From Pteria penguin (taxonomy: Eukaryota > Mollusca > Bivalvia > Pterioida > Pteriidae): DNA of 64,000 bases. The notes beneath the pieces were generated by a model. It was given only the letters and a program-made list of their open reading frames with translations, was not told where the DNA came from and ran no database searches. The stretch is from positions 58,820,393-58,884,392 of the forward strand of contig CM068581.1 of the NCBI GenBank assembly GCA_035048485.1, read 5' to 3'. The translations under genes were made by a program, and so were the position numbers. Of this stretch, positions 53,546-62,475 are shown piece by piece. How positions within the stretch are numbered: position 1 is the stretch's first letter; every line of letters starts with the position of its first letter.

Positions 53546-53565
53546 ATGTAGGCATTCCCGGAATA
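53546..53565. repeat. 20-bp inverted copy of the 52,629-52,648 arm
   Basis: The sequence is the exact reverse complement of 52,629-52,648 (TATTCCGGGAATGCCTACAT). The two are separated by about 900 bp of AT-rich DNA. They could be the ends of a non-autonomous DNA transposon or two scattered fragments of one repeat. No target duplication was found. Confidence 0.6.
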
Positions 53566-54060
53566 TATTTTATTCCCGATATGTCGCAAATATTTTAATC
53601 ATTTACTGATAATTGGGTGTGAAATGGGCCTTCCAGGGGGTAACCAAATATCAAATTAATGTATTTTACTTGTCTTACCTTTACATACTCTAGTAAGACA
53701 TAAAAGGAGTATTTTTGAAGACATCAATGCACCTATCAATTATACTTGATGCTGTTTAAATGACAACGTAAAATTTGTTATGAAATTCACACATCACAAA
53801 ACAAATTAAATTGGTATTGCACAAACGACAAATATTTTGTGATTTATTATAAGAAATTATTAATCTTCTGATAAATATACTATATTCTTATTTATTATTA
53901 TGTATTATTTGAAATGATAAATACAAGAACAGTGCAGACCACTGAACTTCAGATTCCCTACAGAGAGAACGACAACGTCAGAATTGATACTTGTACGCAG
54001 AGCAGCCATTCTTTCACTCATCTTCCTTCGACGCTATAGAAGACGTTTGGTTCCAAGCTC
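53566..54060. other. Intron sequence, nothing firm
   Basis: Mostly AT-rich. A less AT-rich patch at 53,936-54,050 has a minus-strand ATG followed by about 30 open codons, but no clear donor site follows, so I do not call an exon. Confidence 0.35.
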
Positions 54061-54247
54061 TGTGAAATATTATTGAAATCCATGCACAGGGGAAGAAGTT
54101 ATGGCCCAGACAAGGTTTTATTCACTTTGCATGTTGTGCCCTTGGCCTTTGAGCTATGAACTTGGGTCAAGGTCATGACACACCCTTGGATCCTAAGCAA
54201 AATTCTGTGAAATATTACTGAAATCCATGCACATGGGAAGAAGAGCT
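54061..54247. repeat. Interspersed repeat fragment, two partial units
   Basis: CTGTGAAATATTA[TC]TGAAATCCATGCACA[GT]GGGAAGAAG occurs at about 54,059 and again at about 54,206, roughly 147 bp apart. The intervening TTGGGTCAAGGTCATGACA resembles repeats I associate with molluscs. The second unit is cut by the LINE start at about 54,248. Confidence 0.75.
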
Positions 54248-56080
54248 GCCTGTGTAAACTCTTTACATCTATTCTTAATCAAAGATTATTATTGTGGTCT
54301 GAGCATAATGATGTAATAACAGACGCACAATTTGGTTTTAGACCACGCCATTGTACAGTAGATGCCATTTTTGCTCTAAATACAATTATTTATAAATACC
54401 TAAAATGCAAATCTAGATTGTACTGCTGTTTCATTGATTATAAACAAGCGTTTGACTCTGTTGATAGAAATAAACTGTGGTATAAAATCTCAAAACTTGG
54501 CATTAGAGGAAAATTACTAGACATTATTAAGTCATTGTATTGTAAAATTAAAACAAGTATTCTGTTGGATGGGAAAATTTCTTCCCCCTTTATTAATAGT
54601 CTTGGTGTATTACAAGGGGAGATAATTTCGCCGATACTCTACTCTCTGTATGTTAATGATTGCGAAATGGATTTTTTACGAAATGGCTGTGAACCAACAG
54701 AGCTTCAAGATTTATCTCTCTTTCTTTTAATGTATGCTGACGATACTGTAATATTTTCGGACACAATTGATGGTTTGCAAACTTTATTAGATTCTTTAGC
54801 AGCATACACAGCAAAATGGTCACTTACTGTTAATGTTTCAAAAACAAAAATTATGGTTTTTCGAAATGGAGGCAATGTTAGACCCCATGAATATTGGTTG
54901 TATAATGGCCAAAGAATTGATATTGTAAATGAGTTTTGTTATCTTGGCATTGTTTTGAATTTTAATTGTAAATTTCATAAAACGCAAAAGAAATTATCTT
55001 TACAATGTCGCAAAGCTATTTTTGCTCTGAAAAGAAAGTGTAGTGATATGACTTTAAACCACAGTACTTTATTATCCTTATTTGACACTTATATATCTAG
55101 TATCGCTAACTATGGAGCAGAAATATGGGGTTTTCGTTCTGCGCCTGATTTGGAAAAAAATCATTTGGATTTTTGCAAGAGCATTTTGGGAGTAAAGAGA
55201 TCAACACCAAATGCGATAGTTTATTGTGAATTAGGCAGATTACCTTTATTGTATATGAGAAAAGTGAAAATAATTAAATACTGGTTGAAGCTCTTGAATA
55301 CTAAAAACTGCATTTTAACAGCTTCATTGAATTTTTTATGTAATGAATTAAATGAAACGTCAAAAGTTAATAACTGGGTTGAAAATGTTTATAATATTTT
55401 GTCAGAGAGTGGATTGAGAGATATATGGTTTAGTCATACTAATCTAGACTGTGAGCATATTTTAGCTTTAGTTAAGCATCGATTAACAGATATTTGTTAT
55501 CAGTCTATCATGTCAGAAATAAATACATCATCAAAATGTCATTTATATAAACACTTAGTTGACCATGTTACTTTGCAGTCGTATTTGTCAAAACCAATCT
55601 ATAATCAATACAAGAAGCTTATATGTAAACTCCGTCTTTCATCTCATTGTTTGTGTATCGAAACTGGTCGTTATAAAAATGTACCTTTAGAAAGACGTAT
55701 ATGTCCTCTATGTAAATTGGACATAGAAGATGAATTTCATTTTATGTTAAAATGTCCCGCTTATTATAACTTAAGAATTAAATTTTTGAAACCTTACTAT
55801 TTTCGAAAACCCTCCGTCTTTAAATTAGTTCAGTTATTAAGCTCTGAAAATGTGACAGAATTGTGCAATATTGGAAAATACATCAAACAAGCTTTTAATG
55901 TAAGACAAAATGTATAACTCTGTTTTGTATTTGATTATGTAATTTGTAACTTATATTTGTTATTGTGTAAACCATTCATATACTTGACCTTGTTATATAT
56001 TATTTATGTATACTTGTCAATTGTATATCTATAAGCAGTATTGCTTTTGATAATAAACTATATATACCTATTGCTGTATT
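54248..56080 (+). mobile_element. 5'-truncated non-LTR retrotransposon (LINE)
   Basis: The homologous reading frame opens at about 54,248 inside the reverse transcriptase (CKLFTSILNQRLLLW), so the endonuclease and the start of RT are missing, as expected of incomplete target-primed reverse transcription. After the stop at 55,915-55,917 comes a ~150-bp AT-rich 3' region ending in AATAAACTATATATA. It lies in a host-gene intron, antisense to that gene. The tail is shared with fragments at 44.8 kb (minus) and 56.2-56.3 kb. The clade is uncertain. Confidence 0.9.
54292..55917 (+). pseudogene. LINE reverse transcriptase, N-terminally truncated, uninterrupted frame
   Basis: The frame is open through 541 codons from TTG at 54,292, and in fact from about 54,248. 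There is no real start codon, because the protein is cut by the 5' truncation. Visible motifs: FGFRPRHCTVDAI (14-26), motif A in FIDYKQAFDSVD with Asp49, the block GVLQGEIISPILYSLYVND (105-123), catalytic YADD at 148-151, a thumb-like region, and a C-terminal zinc-binding motif Cys471-x2-Cys474-x8-His483-x4-Cys488 (CPLCKLDIEDEFHFMLKC). In the family this protein nicks target DNA and copies element RNA at the nick. Without the endonuclease it cannot act alone. The absence of stops over 1.6 kb shows it is recent. Confidence 0.92.
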
Positions 56081-56335
56081 AATCATTTGTTTATACAAAC
56101 AATGACAAGAGATAATGAATATAAAATATATATATATATATCAGAGTTTGGAACTGTAAAATTCATTTGACATAAGCTGTATTTCGACTTAACTGAATGT
56201 TACTGAATGTATGCATGTATGTATGTATTATTTATATATATATATATATGTATATGTATATATGTCTATTGTATTATGATCAATACGCTGTATTGCTTAC
56301 AATGAATAAACTATACTATACTATATAAAAAAAAG
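56081..56335 (+). repeat. AT microsatellites and a second short LINE 3' end
   Basis: TA and TATG runs occupy 56,127-56,142 and 56,210-56,260. The sequence GCTGTATTGCTTACAATGAA followed by TAAACTATACTATACTATAT (about 56,289-56,328) parallels the tail of the preceding LINE (GCAGTATTGC..AATAAACTATATATA). It may be a separate, extremely truncated copy or a duplicated tail. Confidence 0.65.
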
Positions 56336-57388
56336 AATCTGGCTTAACTGAAGTAAAATCATAAAGAATTAAAGGAAAAAATTGTGGACTTGAGCTTGAC
56401 TTTAAGATAAACGGAATTTTCACTTAAGCAACTTTGAGATAATGAGTTTCCACTGTACAAATATCTATGATGGTGATTTTTAAAATACTAGGCCTTTGAA
56501 GTTTGACAATACTGAAACTTTCTGATTACAATATAGAACTCAAGAGAAATCTACTGTTATATATGTTTTGTTTTGTTTCTTTTTTTCGCTTTTATTTTAT
56601 CGTAATTGTCTTAGTATAGGACAGGGACACATGTATGTGTATTTCAAAGCTTCGATCGATTTTTCTTGAGTGTAGGGTGCTTTTGTGAAACAATTTTTCT
56701 AATACCACAAAATTACAGAATTTAAGGATTAAATGTAAATTTTTGATAAAATTTATTGTATGAAATGAAGGAACCATTTCCATTCCACACTATGGATAGG
56801 GAGAGAATGCAACATACAATCGCAGAATTTGATCATGATCAACTACATTAATGAGATAATGAGATGTATATAGCTGTGAATCCCAGGAGATATTCCCACG
56901 ATTGGCATGAAATTTCATCGATATAAACTAGATTACATATAAACTAGATTACGAATTCCCTGAGTCGCATGAACCAATCAAATTATCATTGAGTAGTGGA
57001 GTAAAGCTGCAAAGTAATAATTTGATAGGTTCATGTAACCAAGGGAATTACTGTGCAATACACAACGGCTAGGTAGTTGTCATTTTTATTCTGATATGTT
57101 TCTGTACATGACAAGTCCAGTTTCACAGTAGAAATCAATAATTAAATTTTCAGAAAACAAACTAAACACAGAATTAAGAACTATGGTTGTATAGTAGACG
57201 TGGCACATCTGAGCGGAAATGCGTTAGAGAATGATGACTAGGCAAGTTCTAAGTTCTATGGAAAATATAGGGAGAAAATCTCAAGTATTATTAGAATACC
57301 TCATATATACTACTGATAACTATTAGTGAATATCATAAATCAGTCATCACTAAAAAAAAAGAAATTGTTAAAGCAGGAATAGGCATAC
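56336..57388. other. Intron sequence, nothing recognised
   Basis: AT-rich, with a local direct repeat ATAAACTAGATTAC near 56,925-56,955. There is no gene. A 63-codon minus-strand frame at 56,592-56,783 has no family features. Confidence 0.5.
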
Positions 57389-57600
57389 CTCTTCATTCGC
57401 TTGTAATAGATCTTTTCCTATATTCAACTTTGTCATACATGCATGGCAAATATCCTCTTCATCGTTACCATGGTAACTTGTGTCATCTGAATCACTTCCA
57501 AACAAATCGTCATCACTGTTGTAAATTTTTTCACAAAATGTTTCTACTTTTGGTGTACATAGTTCACATCGTATATGAGAAGGAATATCTGGTATGGCAT
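57389..57600 (-). CDS. Upstream exon of the unidentified host gene, with two CxxC motifs
   Basis: On the minus strand an acceptor (TTCATTATAG, AG at 57,602-57,601) opens the exon and GAG|GTATGC closes it at 57,389. The 212 bp comprise two bases completing a split codon plus 70 codons, ending in phase 0, which fits the exon at 51,325-51,477. The product includes RCELCTPKVETFC, an acidic run (NSDDDLFGSDSDD) and DICHACMTKLN. The CxxC pairs about 40 residues apart could bind one zinc ion. The acidic loop between them is unusual. Earlier exons must exist, because the exon starts in phase 1, but I did not find them in the window. The donor GTATGC is acceptable but weaker than consensus. Confidence 0.6.
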
Positions 57601-58206
57601 CTATAATGAATAAAAATACCATGTAATGTCACTCTTATTGCAAAGTATGTATGGATTTAGCTTCTGGATACATTATAAGCTTTTATCCAACATTTGTTCC
57701 AAATACTAAAAACAAACGCCAATATTGCTCTGGTTATGAAGTCATACATGTATATTGGTATTTAGAAACTGCTGCCTTAAATTGAGGACAAAATAAGATG
57801 ACCAATAGAACTTTTTCCAATTTTAAATGATGTCAGAGATGTAATACCGGACACACCACATTTTGCCAGAATTTTCATTATGACGTTAATGCTTGGATTG
57901 TGACGTCACAGTAATATAACGTTAATCTATGCGACAAAACTTCATTTGTCCCGCATTGCCTCTTACACTATGTGAAATTGGTAAAAGGCCTATTCATCTT
58001 TAATTATATTGTCATATTGCTTAAAAAACAATTAAATGCTTCCTGGAATTTTCTTATACAGTTAAAAATTTGTCAAAGTCAGATAAAATATACCCAGTAA
58101 TGCCTACAGGTATTCATGAAATGAGTAGAATCATTAAGTGCTATATTTGGACAAAACTTCCATTTTTTTTAACATTTTAGGTACAATATTTTCCTACTAA
58201 TGCTCT
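57601..58206. other. Intron or upstream sequence, nothing firm
   Basis: AT-rich sequence with a perfect CRE palindrome TGACGTCA at 57,901-57,908, flanked by two AACGTTA/GACGTTA blocks. There is no coding signal. Confidence 0.45.
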
Positions 58207-58840
58207 GCGCCAAATAGGAGTAAGTTGTCTTTGAACAGGTTGAACGTTTATTGATGATAGTGTACAAGCAAAAGCCCAATCTCCAAAGTAGAGTTGTCGT
58301 TCCTTTACAATCCACACACACCTCTGCCAACGTCTTAGGTTTTACAAGATTCTTGTAAAATCAGAGTTTTGCCTCTAGACGATATGACTTGGTCTTCAGT
58401 GGCTTTATTAGTTAAATGTAAAGCATTTACCATGTTACTTTGAGTTTTAATCGGGTTTCTACAAGAAATAAACACCGAATTTATACCGCACTATACTTTC
58501 TCAGCGTACAAATCAGCGAACTTATGTAATACAGTTTGTCAATAACACGATCATTTGCACCTCATTGTCTAATTTTTGCCCAGATAACTTGAATACGATG
58601 ACATTTTTTTCCCAAAACACACAAAACAGTCCATATCTTCTGCCTTCTGACTAGGGACTACTTTCAGTAGTTGGCAGAGTTTAAAGGGAGCGCAAGGACC
58701 GTAACTCTGCTTTGGAGATTGGCAAAAGCCAATCACAACAGAAGAGTGGCAATAAGAAAAATAACTTTGCGTAAAACAATGCTCATTATAGTTCAAGAGA
58801 GATAACTTGATAAATGTCAATACAAACTACACTGGCGTGA
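58207..58840 (-). repeat. 3' LTR of the Gypsy-type element, split by a nested element
   Basis: The LTR sequence at 58,207-58,276 and 58,722-58,765 matches the LTR remnant at 62,309-62,475. It continues to a purine-rich tract on the minus strand (58,841-58,858, reading AGACAAAGGAGAAAAGAAG). Excluding the nested element the LTR is about 180 bp. Its outer end is uncertain because similarity to the other copy starts at 58,207. Confidence 0.65.
58277..58721. mobile_element. 445-bp non-autonomous TIR element nested in the LTR
   Basis: The ends are CAATCTCCAAAGTAGAGTT and, inverted, CAATCTCCAAAGCAGAGTT, with looser pairing to about 30 bp. The 9-bp duplication GCAAAAGCC flanks it at 58,268-58,276 and 58,722-58,730. 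The sister LTR at 62,44x reads CAAGCAAAAGCCAATCAC without interruption, which is the empty site. It has no coding capacity. A 9-bp duplication fits Mutator-like elements, but the ends alone do not prove the superfamily. Confidence 0.88.
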
Positions 58841-58858
58841 CTTCTTTTCTCCTTTGTC
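58841..58858 (-). other. Candidate polypurine tract of the Gypsy-type element
   Basis: On the minus strand it reads as an 18-base run of purines broken by a single C, directly upstream of the 3' LTR. This is where plus-strand priming would occur. Confidence 0.5.
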
Positions 58859-59008
58859 TTAGTAATTAAAATAATATATATATAATCAATCTAGACTTGG
58901 ATAGGATTACACGAATATCCACATTAAACAAAACGTGAACTGTAGAAATATGACATGATAAAAACTTGTGTTGACTGACACATTGGTCTAATAACTATAA
59001 ATGCACAA

Positions 59009-59350
59009 CTAATACAAAAGGTATTCCTTTAGACGAGGAGGCAAATTATGGGCTCTTCGAGGGCGGGACTGAACAATGTCATTTTCATTGCACCGAATCA
59101 AGTCCTTTTCATCATTGGAGTCTGTGTTGGATACATCTGCAGCATGACTTTGCGACGGGAGTAAAGGTGACGAGAGGACTTCTGGTATAGAAACATGACC
59201 GAAGTCCAGATTGACAGGTTATTCTGGAGATATATGAACTTCGGGCACTTTCAGAGGACTAGTAACATCTCCCTGCGAATCTGGAGACATATTGATATCA
59301 CGGTTAGTCTCAACATGCTCAAGACTATCTGCGTCATTGGAGTCGGAGAG
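59009..59350 (-). pseudogene. Gypsy-type pol, C-terminal tail
   Basis: On the minus strand the frame reads SDSNDADSLEHVETNRDINM, then an internal TAA (59,219-59,221), then VLSSPLLPSQSHAADVSNTD and finally SRPRRAHNLPPRLKEYLLY before a TAG at 59,009-59,011. An acidic, Ser-rich tail ending in a PRR..PPRL segment is typical of the region after the integrase core in Gypsy polyproteins. It sits in the orientation of gag and protease and is correctly placed upstream of the polypurine tract and LTR. It has no enzymatic motif. The integrase core that should precede it is missing. Confidence 0.7.
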
Positions 59351-60425
59351 GTAAAACGTTTCAGTCAGTTTACATCAACACAGAGGAAACCACAGAGCTC
59401 TAAAGACATTGTACTTCCTAGACACACCGATAAGCCCTGGATTGTGACTGACGGCTCAGTCAGCAAGTATGGTATTGGCGCCACACTCTACGTCATGCGG
59501 GACAACAGGATACAACTTGCTGGTTTCTTCAGTGCTAATTTGCCAAAACACCAAGTTACATGGCTTTTATGCGAGATAGAGGCATAGCTGCATAGAGGCA
59601 TAGCTGCATCCGTAAAACACTTGTGCGTCTACATCATCCAATCCACCCAAAGGACAAGTGTGCTTACCGATAGTAAGCCTTGTGTTCAAGCCATCGAAAA
59701 ATTTTGTCGTGGGAAGTTCTCCGCAAGCCCGCGTGTGTCGTCGTTCTTATCAATAGCTAGTCGATATCTAGCTGGATCCTCTAATATTGCATCCGATTTT
59801 GCTAGTAGGAATGCTGCCAACTGCGATAATCCATCTTGCCAAATATGTAGCTTCATCATTGAAACCGAAGATTCAGTTGTCGTAACGCTTCTTCACATCA
59901 TGCATCGCAGGGGATACAATACCTGCCTTTCACCACACGCTCAGCATGGTTCAATATTCAATCTGAATGTCCTGACCTTCGATGGGTCCATGCCCACCTC
60001 AAACGGGACATGACCATCCAAGAAGCTTACTAATATCAGAGATATCAAACGTTATTTGAACATTGTAACAATAGTAAGGGATGGGCTGCTAGTTGCGCGT
60101 CGACAAAACCCCCTGGAACAAACTAGAGAACTTATCATTGTTCCACGCAGTATGCTAGACAGCTTGGTTACTGCTATCCATATTTGCATGGACCACCCTT
60201 CCAAGCATCAGATGCTCATGCTACGGAATTTTTATGCTTTTGATATGTCACAGGCCATAGACCGTGTGTGTGAGTCATGTCATATCTGTTCTTCGCTCCA
60301 GAAAGTGCCCACTGCCTATGTGGAGCAAACATTTGAATTATCACCAGATGCCATTTGAATAAACTTTGCGGCCGATGTTATCAAGCGATTTGTGGCACAT
60401 ATCAAGCTTTGTGGAAAAGTTCACG
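59346..60425 (+). pseudogene. Gypsy-type pol, RNase H and integrase N-terminus, inverted
   Basis: The plus strand encodes WIVTDGSVSKYGIGATLYV and LAGFFSANLPKHQVTWLLCEIEA (RNase H, first acidic residue in TDGS), then [11 protein letters not shown], a second RNase H acidic block, and SDFASRN. The integrase zinc domain follows (HPSKHQ with CESCHIC), then the first residues of the core (NFAADVIKR) before homology stops near 60,415-60,425. Stops occur at 59,585 (TAG), 60,011 (TGA) and 60,356 (TGA). A pair of opposing frameshifts lies between about 59,900 and 60,010. A 16-bp near-perfect tandem duplication, GAGGCATAGCTGCATA, sits at 59,579-59,609. The segment is dead and in the wrong orientation relative to gag-protease. 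Confidence 0.88.
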
Positions 60426-60429
60426 CTGG

Positions 60430-61356
60430 TCAGTACTCAATATGTGATCCGGATCCACATTCACCAGATCTGAATGGAGTGGCTTTAGGAGTGGTACCTT
60501 GTGTTGGTGACACAGAGGACTCCATGCGCTTTCCTATACTACCATGAACATCAGAATCGCATTGCATGGTTGGTAGTACCTGGCAAAATTGATCATTGTT
60601 TTCCAAATGTTTAGGATCACTTGTGTTGTTCACAAGTGGTATTTTTCCAGCGACGACGTCGACAATCTCAGGCTTCGGCCAGAGGGTGCTTTTGTCCGAG
60701 CGCTCGATGCGAGGTTCAATACCAACAATACCTTCGGACGGTAAGCACTCCGATAGTGAGGTCGATATGGCCACCAGGCCAAATTGTTGTAGAAGGTAAT
60801 CGTAGTATATAGGCTTGAGTGCGATGCAAGTGGTGAACTTGGAAGCTATGGTTATAGTTTTATATTGAATAACATGGTTGTCTCCTACCATTATGACATG
60901 CTTGGCACGACGGATACTAATGTCGTTGGCTGATATAAACGGTATACGAACTAGTATATCGACATCCAAATCCTTAACGACTAAGGCTTCGATATGAAGA
61001 GTAATGTTGTCACGCACAATGTCAAAATGAGTTTCACCGGTTGTTTCCAATAGTGTGCAACCAACAGCTTGCAGGTCATGTTGTTTGGTATGTGCCACTT
61101 TAACCATAATGAGCCCAGAAATTGATGCGCGTATCATGCTTATCTCGGTACCACTATCAAGTGTTATGTGAACAACGTGATGGTTGTAGTAGGCCTTCAT
61201 AGAGGGCGATTGCTTTGTGTTGACGCGACGGGTTGATGGAGTTGAATCTATATTTGTGGAAGCATATTGTAGTTCCAGAACATTGTCGTCAATAATGTCA
61301 AGGTCATGTTCATTGCCTTCTTCCTCTATAGCAAATGACTGACCGGCACAGCTCAT
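60430..61356 (-). pseudogene. Gypsy-type retropepsin (aspartic protease) and following linker
   Basis: The 308-codon frame from the internal ATG at 61,356 continues the zinc-knuckle frame upstream, so that ATG is not a true start. The protease signature HITLDSGTEISMI has the active-site Asp67-Ser-Gly. DVDILVRIPFISANDISIR (flap and C-terminal region) and MVGDNHVIQY follow. The linker toward reverse transcriptase ends with KIPLVNNTSDP and QFCQVLPTM. The frame then shifts near 60,480, where the neighbouring frame shows DPDHILSTDQRELF, the last part before the RT domain. Homology then ends at the inversion point. In the family this enzyme cuts Gag-Pol in assembling particles. One copy works as a homodimer subunit. 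Confidence 0.85.
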
Positions 61357-61388
61357 GAACTGACGGTCCTCGGCGGGTAGGAAATGAC

Positions 61389-61446
61389 AAGTGCTCAGAA
61401 AATGGTCATATCTGGGTCATCCAGCATGTTTACATAACGGACAGCA
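61389..61446 (-). other. Gag nucleocapsid zinc knuckle (degraded)
   Basis: On the minus strand CPLCKHAG, a TGA, then DHFLSTC give a Cys-x2-Cys..His-x4-Cys arrangement between gag and protease. It is the RNA-binding knuckle of the family. The internal stop shows decay. The surrounding 61,357-61,566 is the degraded gag-protease linker. Confidence 0.65.
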
Positions 61447-61566
61447 CTTTGTTTTCTCGCGGACATCCTTCATGGGACCAGATCCAGAAAACTGAGGACG
61501 AGTATTAAAGGCAGTTCGCAAAACCTTAGCGTCATGGCTGCTCCTGTGGCGGAGCTCTGGACCATA

Positions 61567-62162
61567 TCATGGTTTCACTAAAGCTGGCAAGTCATTGTTG
61601 AAAAGATGCAGCCATGTCAATGTGGCGAGATTATCGAGGGTGGGAGATAACTCCTCGTCTGCTTCAGGCATTTCACCATGGTGACTGATCCCACCTCCCC
61701 TCTGTAGGAGGTTATCGTCAATGAAGCTCATTATTCTCTGATATAAATCTTCTGTACGTTCTTCTGGCTCCAAATGCAACGTATCGAAATCTAGGAAATG
61801 TGCCCCAGTCAGTTGAAACCCGAAATGCTAACGGATGGATTGCCAAATTGTTTCGATTGATGTAGACTGTTTAATAATTGTATTTCTGGATATAATTTGA
61901 CAATAGTTTGCAATTTGTCATAGCATCAGTTCGAGGTGGGCCATCTTTGTGCAGCCATGCACCACGAGGCTTCAGGGACATCATTGTTGTCGTCAGCCAT
62001 ACCCCAGGTTGGGTTTGTCCATGAAGCTCCGTCAATGAGGAATATAGCAAAGTTCCGGTCAAGTGAGAGTGTATACTGTAAGTTCTGTCTCCAAGCCTCA
62101 AAACTTGTGATTAATTCATTTTTAGCAAGTGTCCATTGTTTTGGCGCTCTGTTGGTCACCAT
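61567..62162 (-). pseudogene. Gypsy-type gag, broken
   Basis: It starts with ATG at 62,162 (MVTNRAPKQWTLAKNELITS, FEAWRQNLQYTLSLDRNFAI). A frameshift occurs near 61,950. The resumed frame has a TGA at 61,918-61,920 and a TAG at 61,828-61,830, then reads GAHFLDFDTLHLEPEERTED and LSPTLDNLATLTWLHLFNND to about 61,567. These phrases are characteristic of capsid proteins of the same Gypsy group. Family gag forms the particle in which reverse transcription occurs. This is the correct order and orientation with respect to the protease and the LTR at 62.2-62.5 kb. Confidence 0.8.
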
Positions 62163-62194
62163 TGTGGTGTGACAGAGGAAATTCAGGAAATTAC

Positions 62195-62475
62195 ATTTTC
62201 AATTTCAGTTAGACATTCCCTTTTACAGCTACTTCGAAAGATGCCCTGTCCACCAAAGGTGTATGCCGACTCCTTTACCTTCGAGACGTATGTTCTATGA
62301 CCGCTGCCACCCACGCCAAATAGGAAAAAAGTGTCTTTGCATAGGTTGAACTTTAGTCCGTTCCGAACAGCAAGTAAATAAGAGGAAACGAAGTCTTGCA
62401 TTGCAGGACTAGTTGAACTTTTATTGATGATAGTGTACAAGCAAAAGCCAATCACAACAGAAGAGTGGCAATAAG
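62195..62475 (-). repeat. 5' LTR remnant and leader of the Gypsy-type element
   Basis: 62,309-62,475 aligns with the left LTR, except for 67 bp bounded by GTTGAAC (62,345-62,351 and 62,412-62,418) that the left copy lacks. On the minus strand AATAAA follows CATC at about 62,420. The outer end is cut at GGCAATAAGAA/CAAGAGACCC, where the next repeat begins. The segment from 62,195 to 62,308 is leader or LTR end; I cannot place the primer-binding site. Confidence 0.6.

Larger units (their letters stand above)
58207..62475 (-). mobile_element. Decayed, internally rearranged Gypsy-type LTR retrotransposon
   Basis: Direct-repeat LTR remnants lie at both ends (shared phrases CCAAATAGGA, TTGATGATAGTGTACAAGC, AAAAGCCAATCACAACAG). 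Between them, on the minus strand, come gag (62,162-61,567), a zinc knuckle, a retropepsin (to 60,430) and, next to the left LTR, the pol C-terminal tail (59,350-59,009). The piece between, 59,346-60,425, encodes RNase H and the integrase N-terminus on the PLUS strand, so it is inverted relative to both flanks. Reverse transcriptase and the integrase catalytic core are missing. Frame breaks and stops occur in every part. The family resembles Gypsy elements common in cnidarians and molluscs, judged from memory of conserved phrases. Confidence 0.85.

Noticed and set aside
53936..54050. First exon of a gene on the minus strand
   Set aside because: An ATG and about 30 open codons are seen, but there is no convincing donor site and no link to the other exons.
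58569..58820. 83-residue minus-strand frame
   Set aside because: It spans the boundary of the nested TIR element and the LTR, so it cannot be an evolved gene.
60596..60812. Two plus-strand frames opposite the protease
   Set aside because: They are shadows of the minus-strand retropepsin frame.
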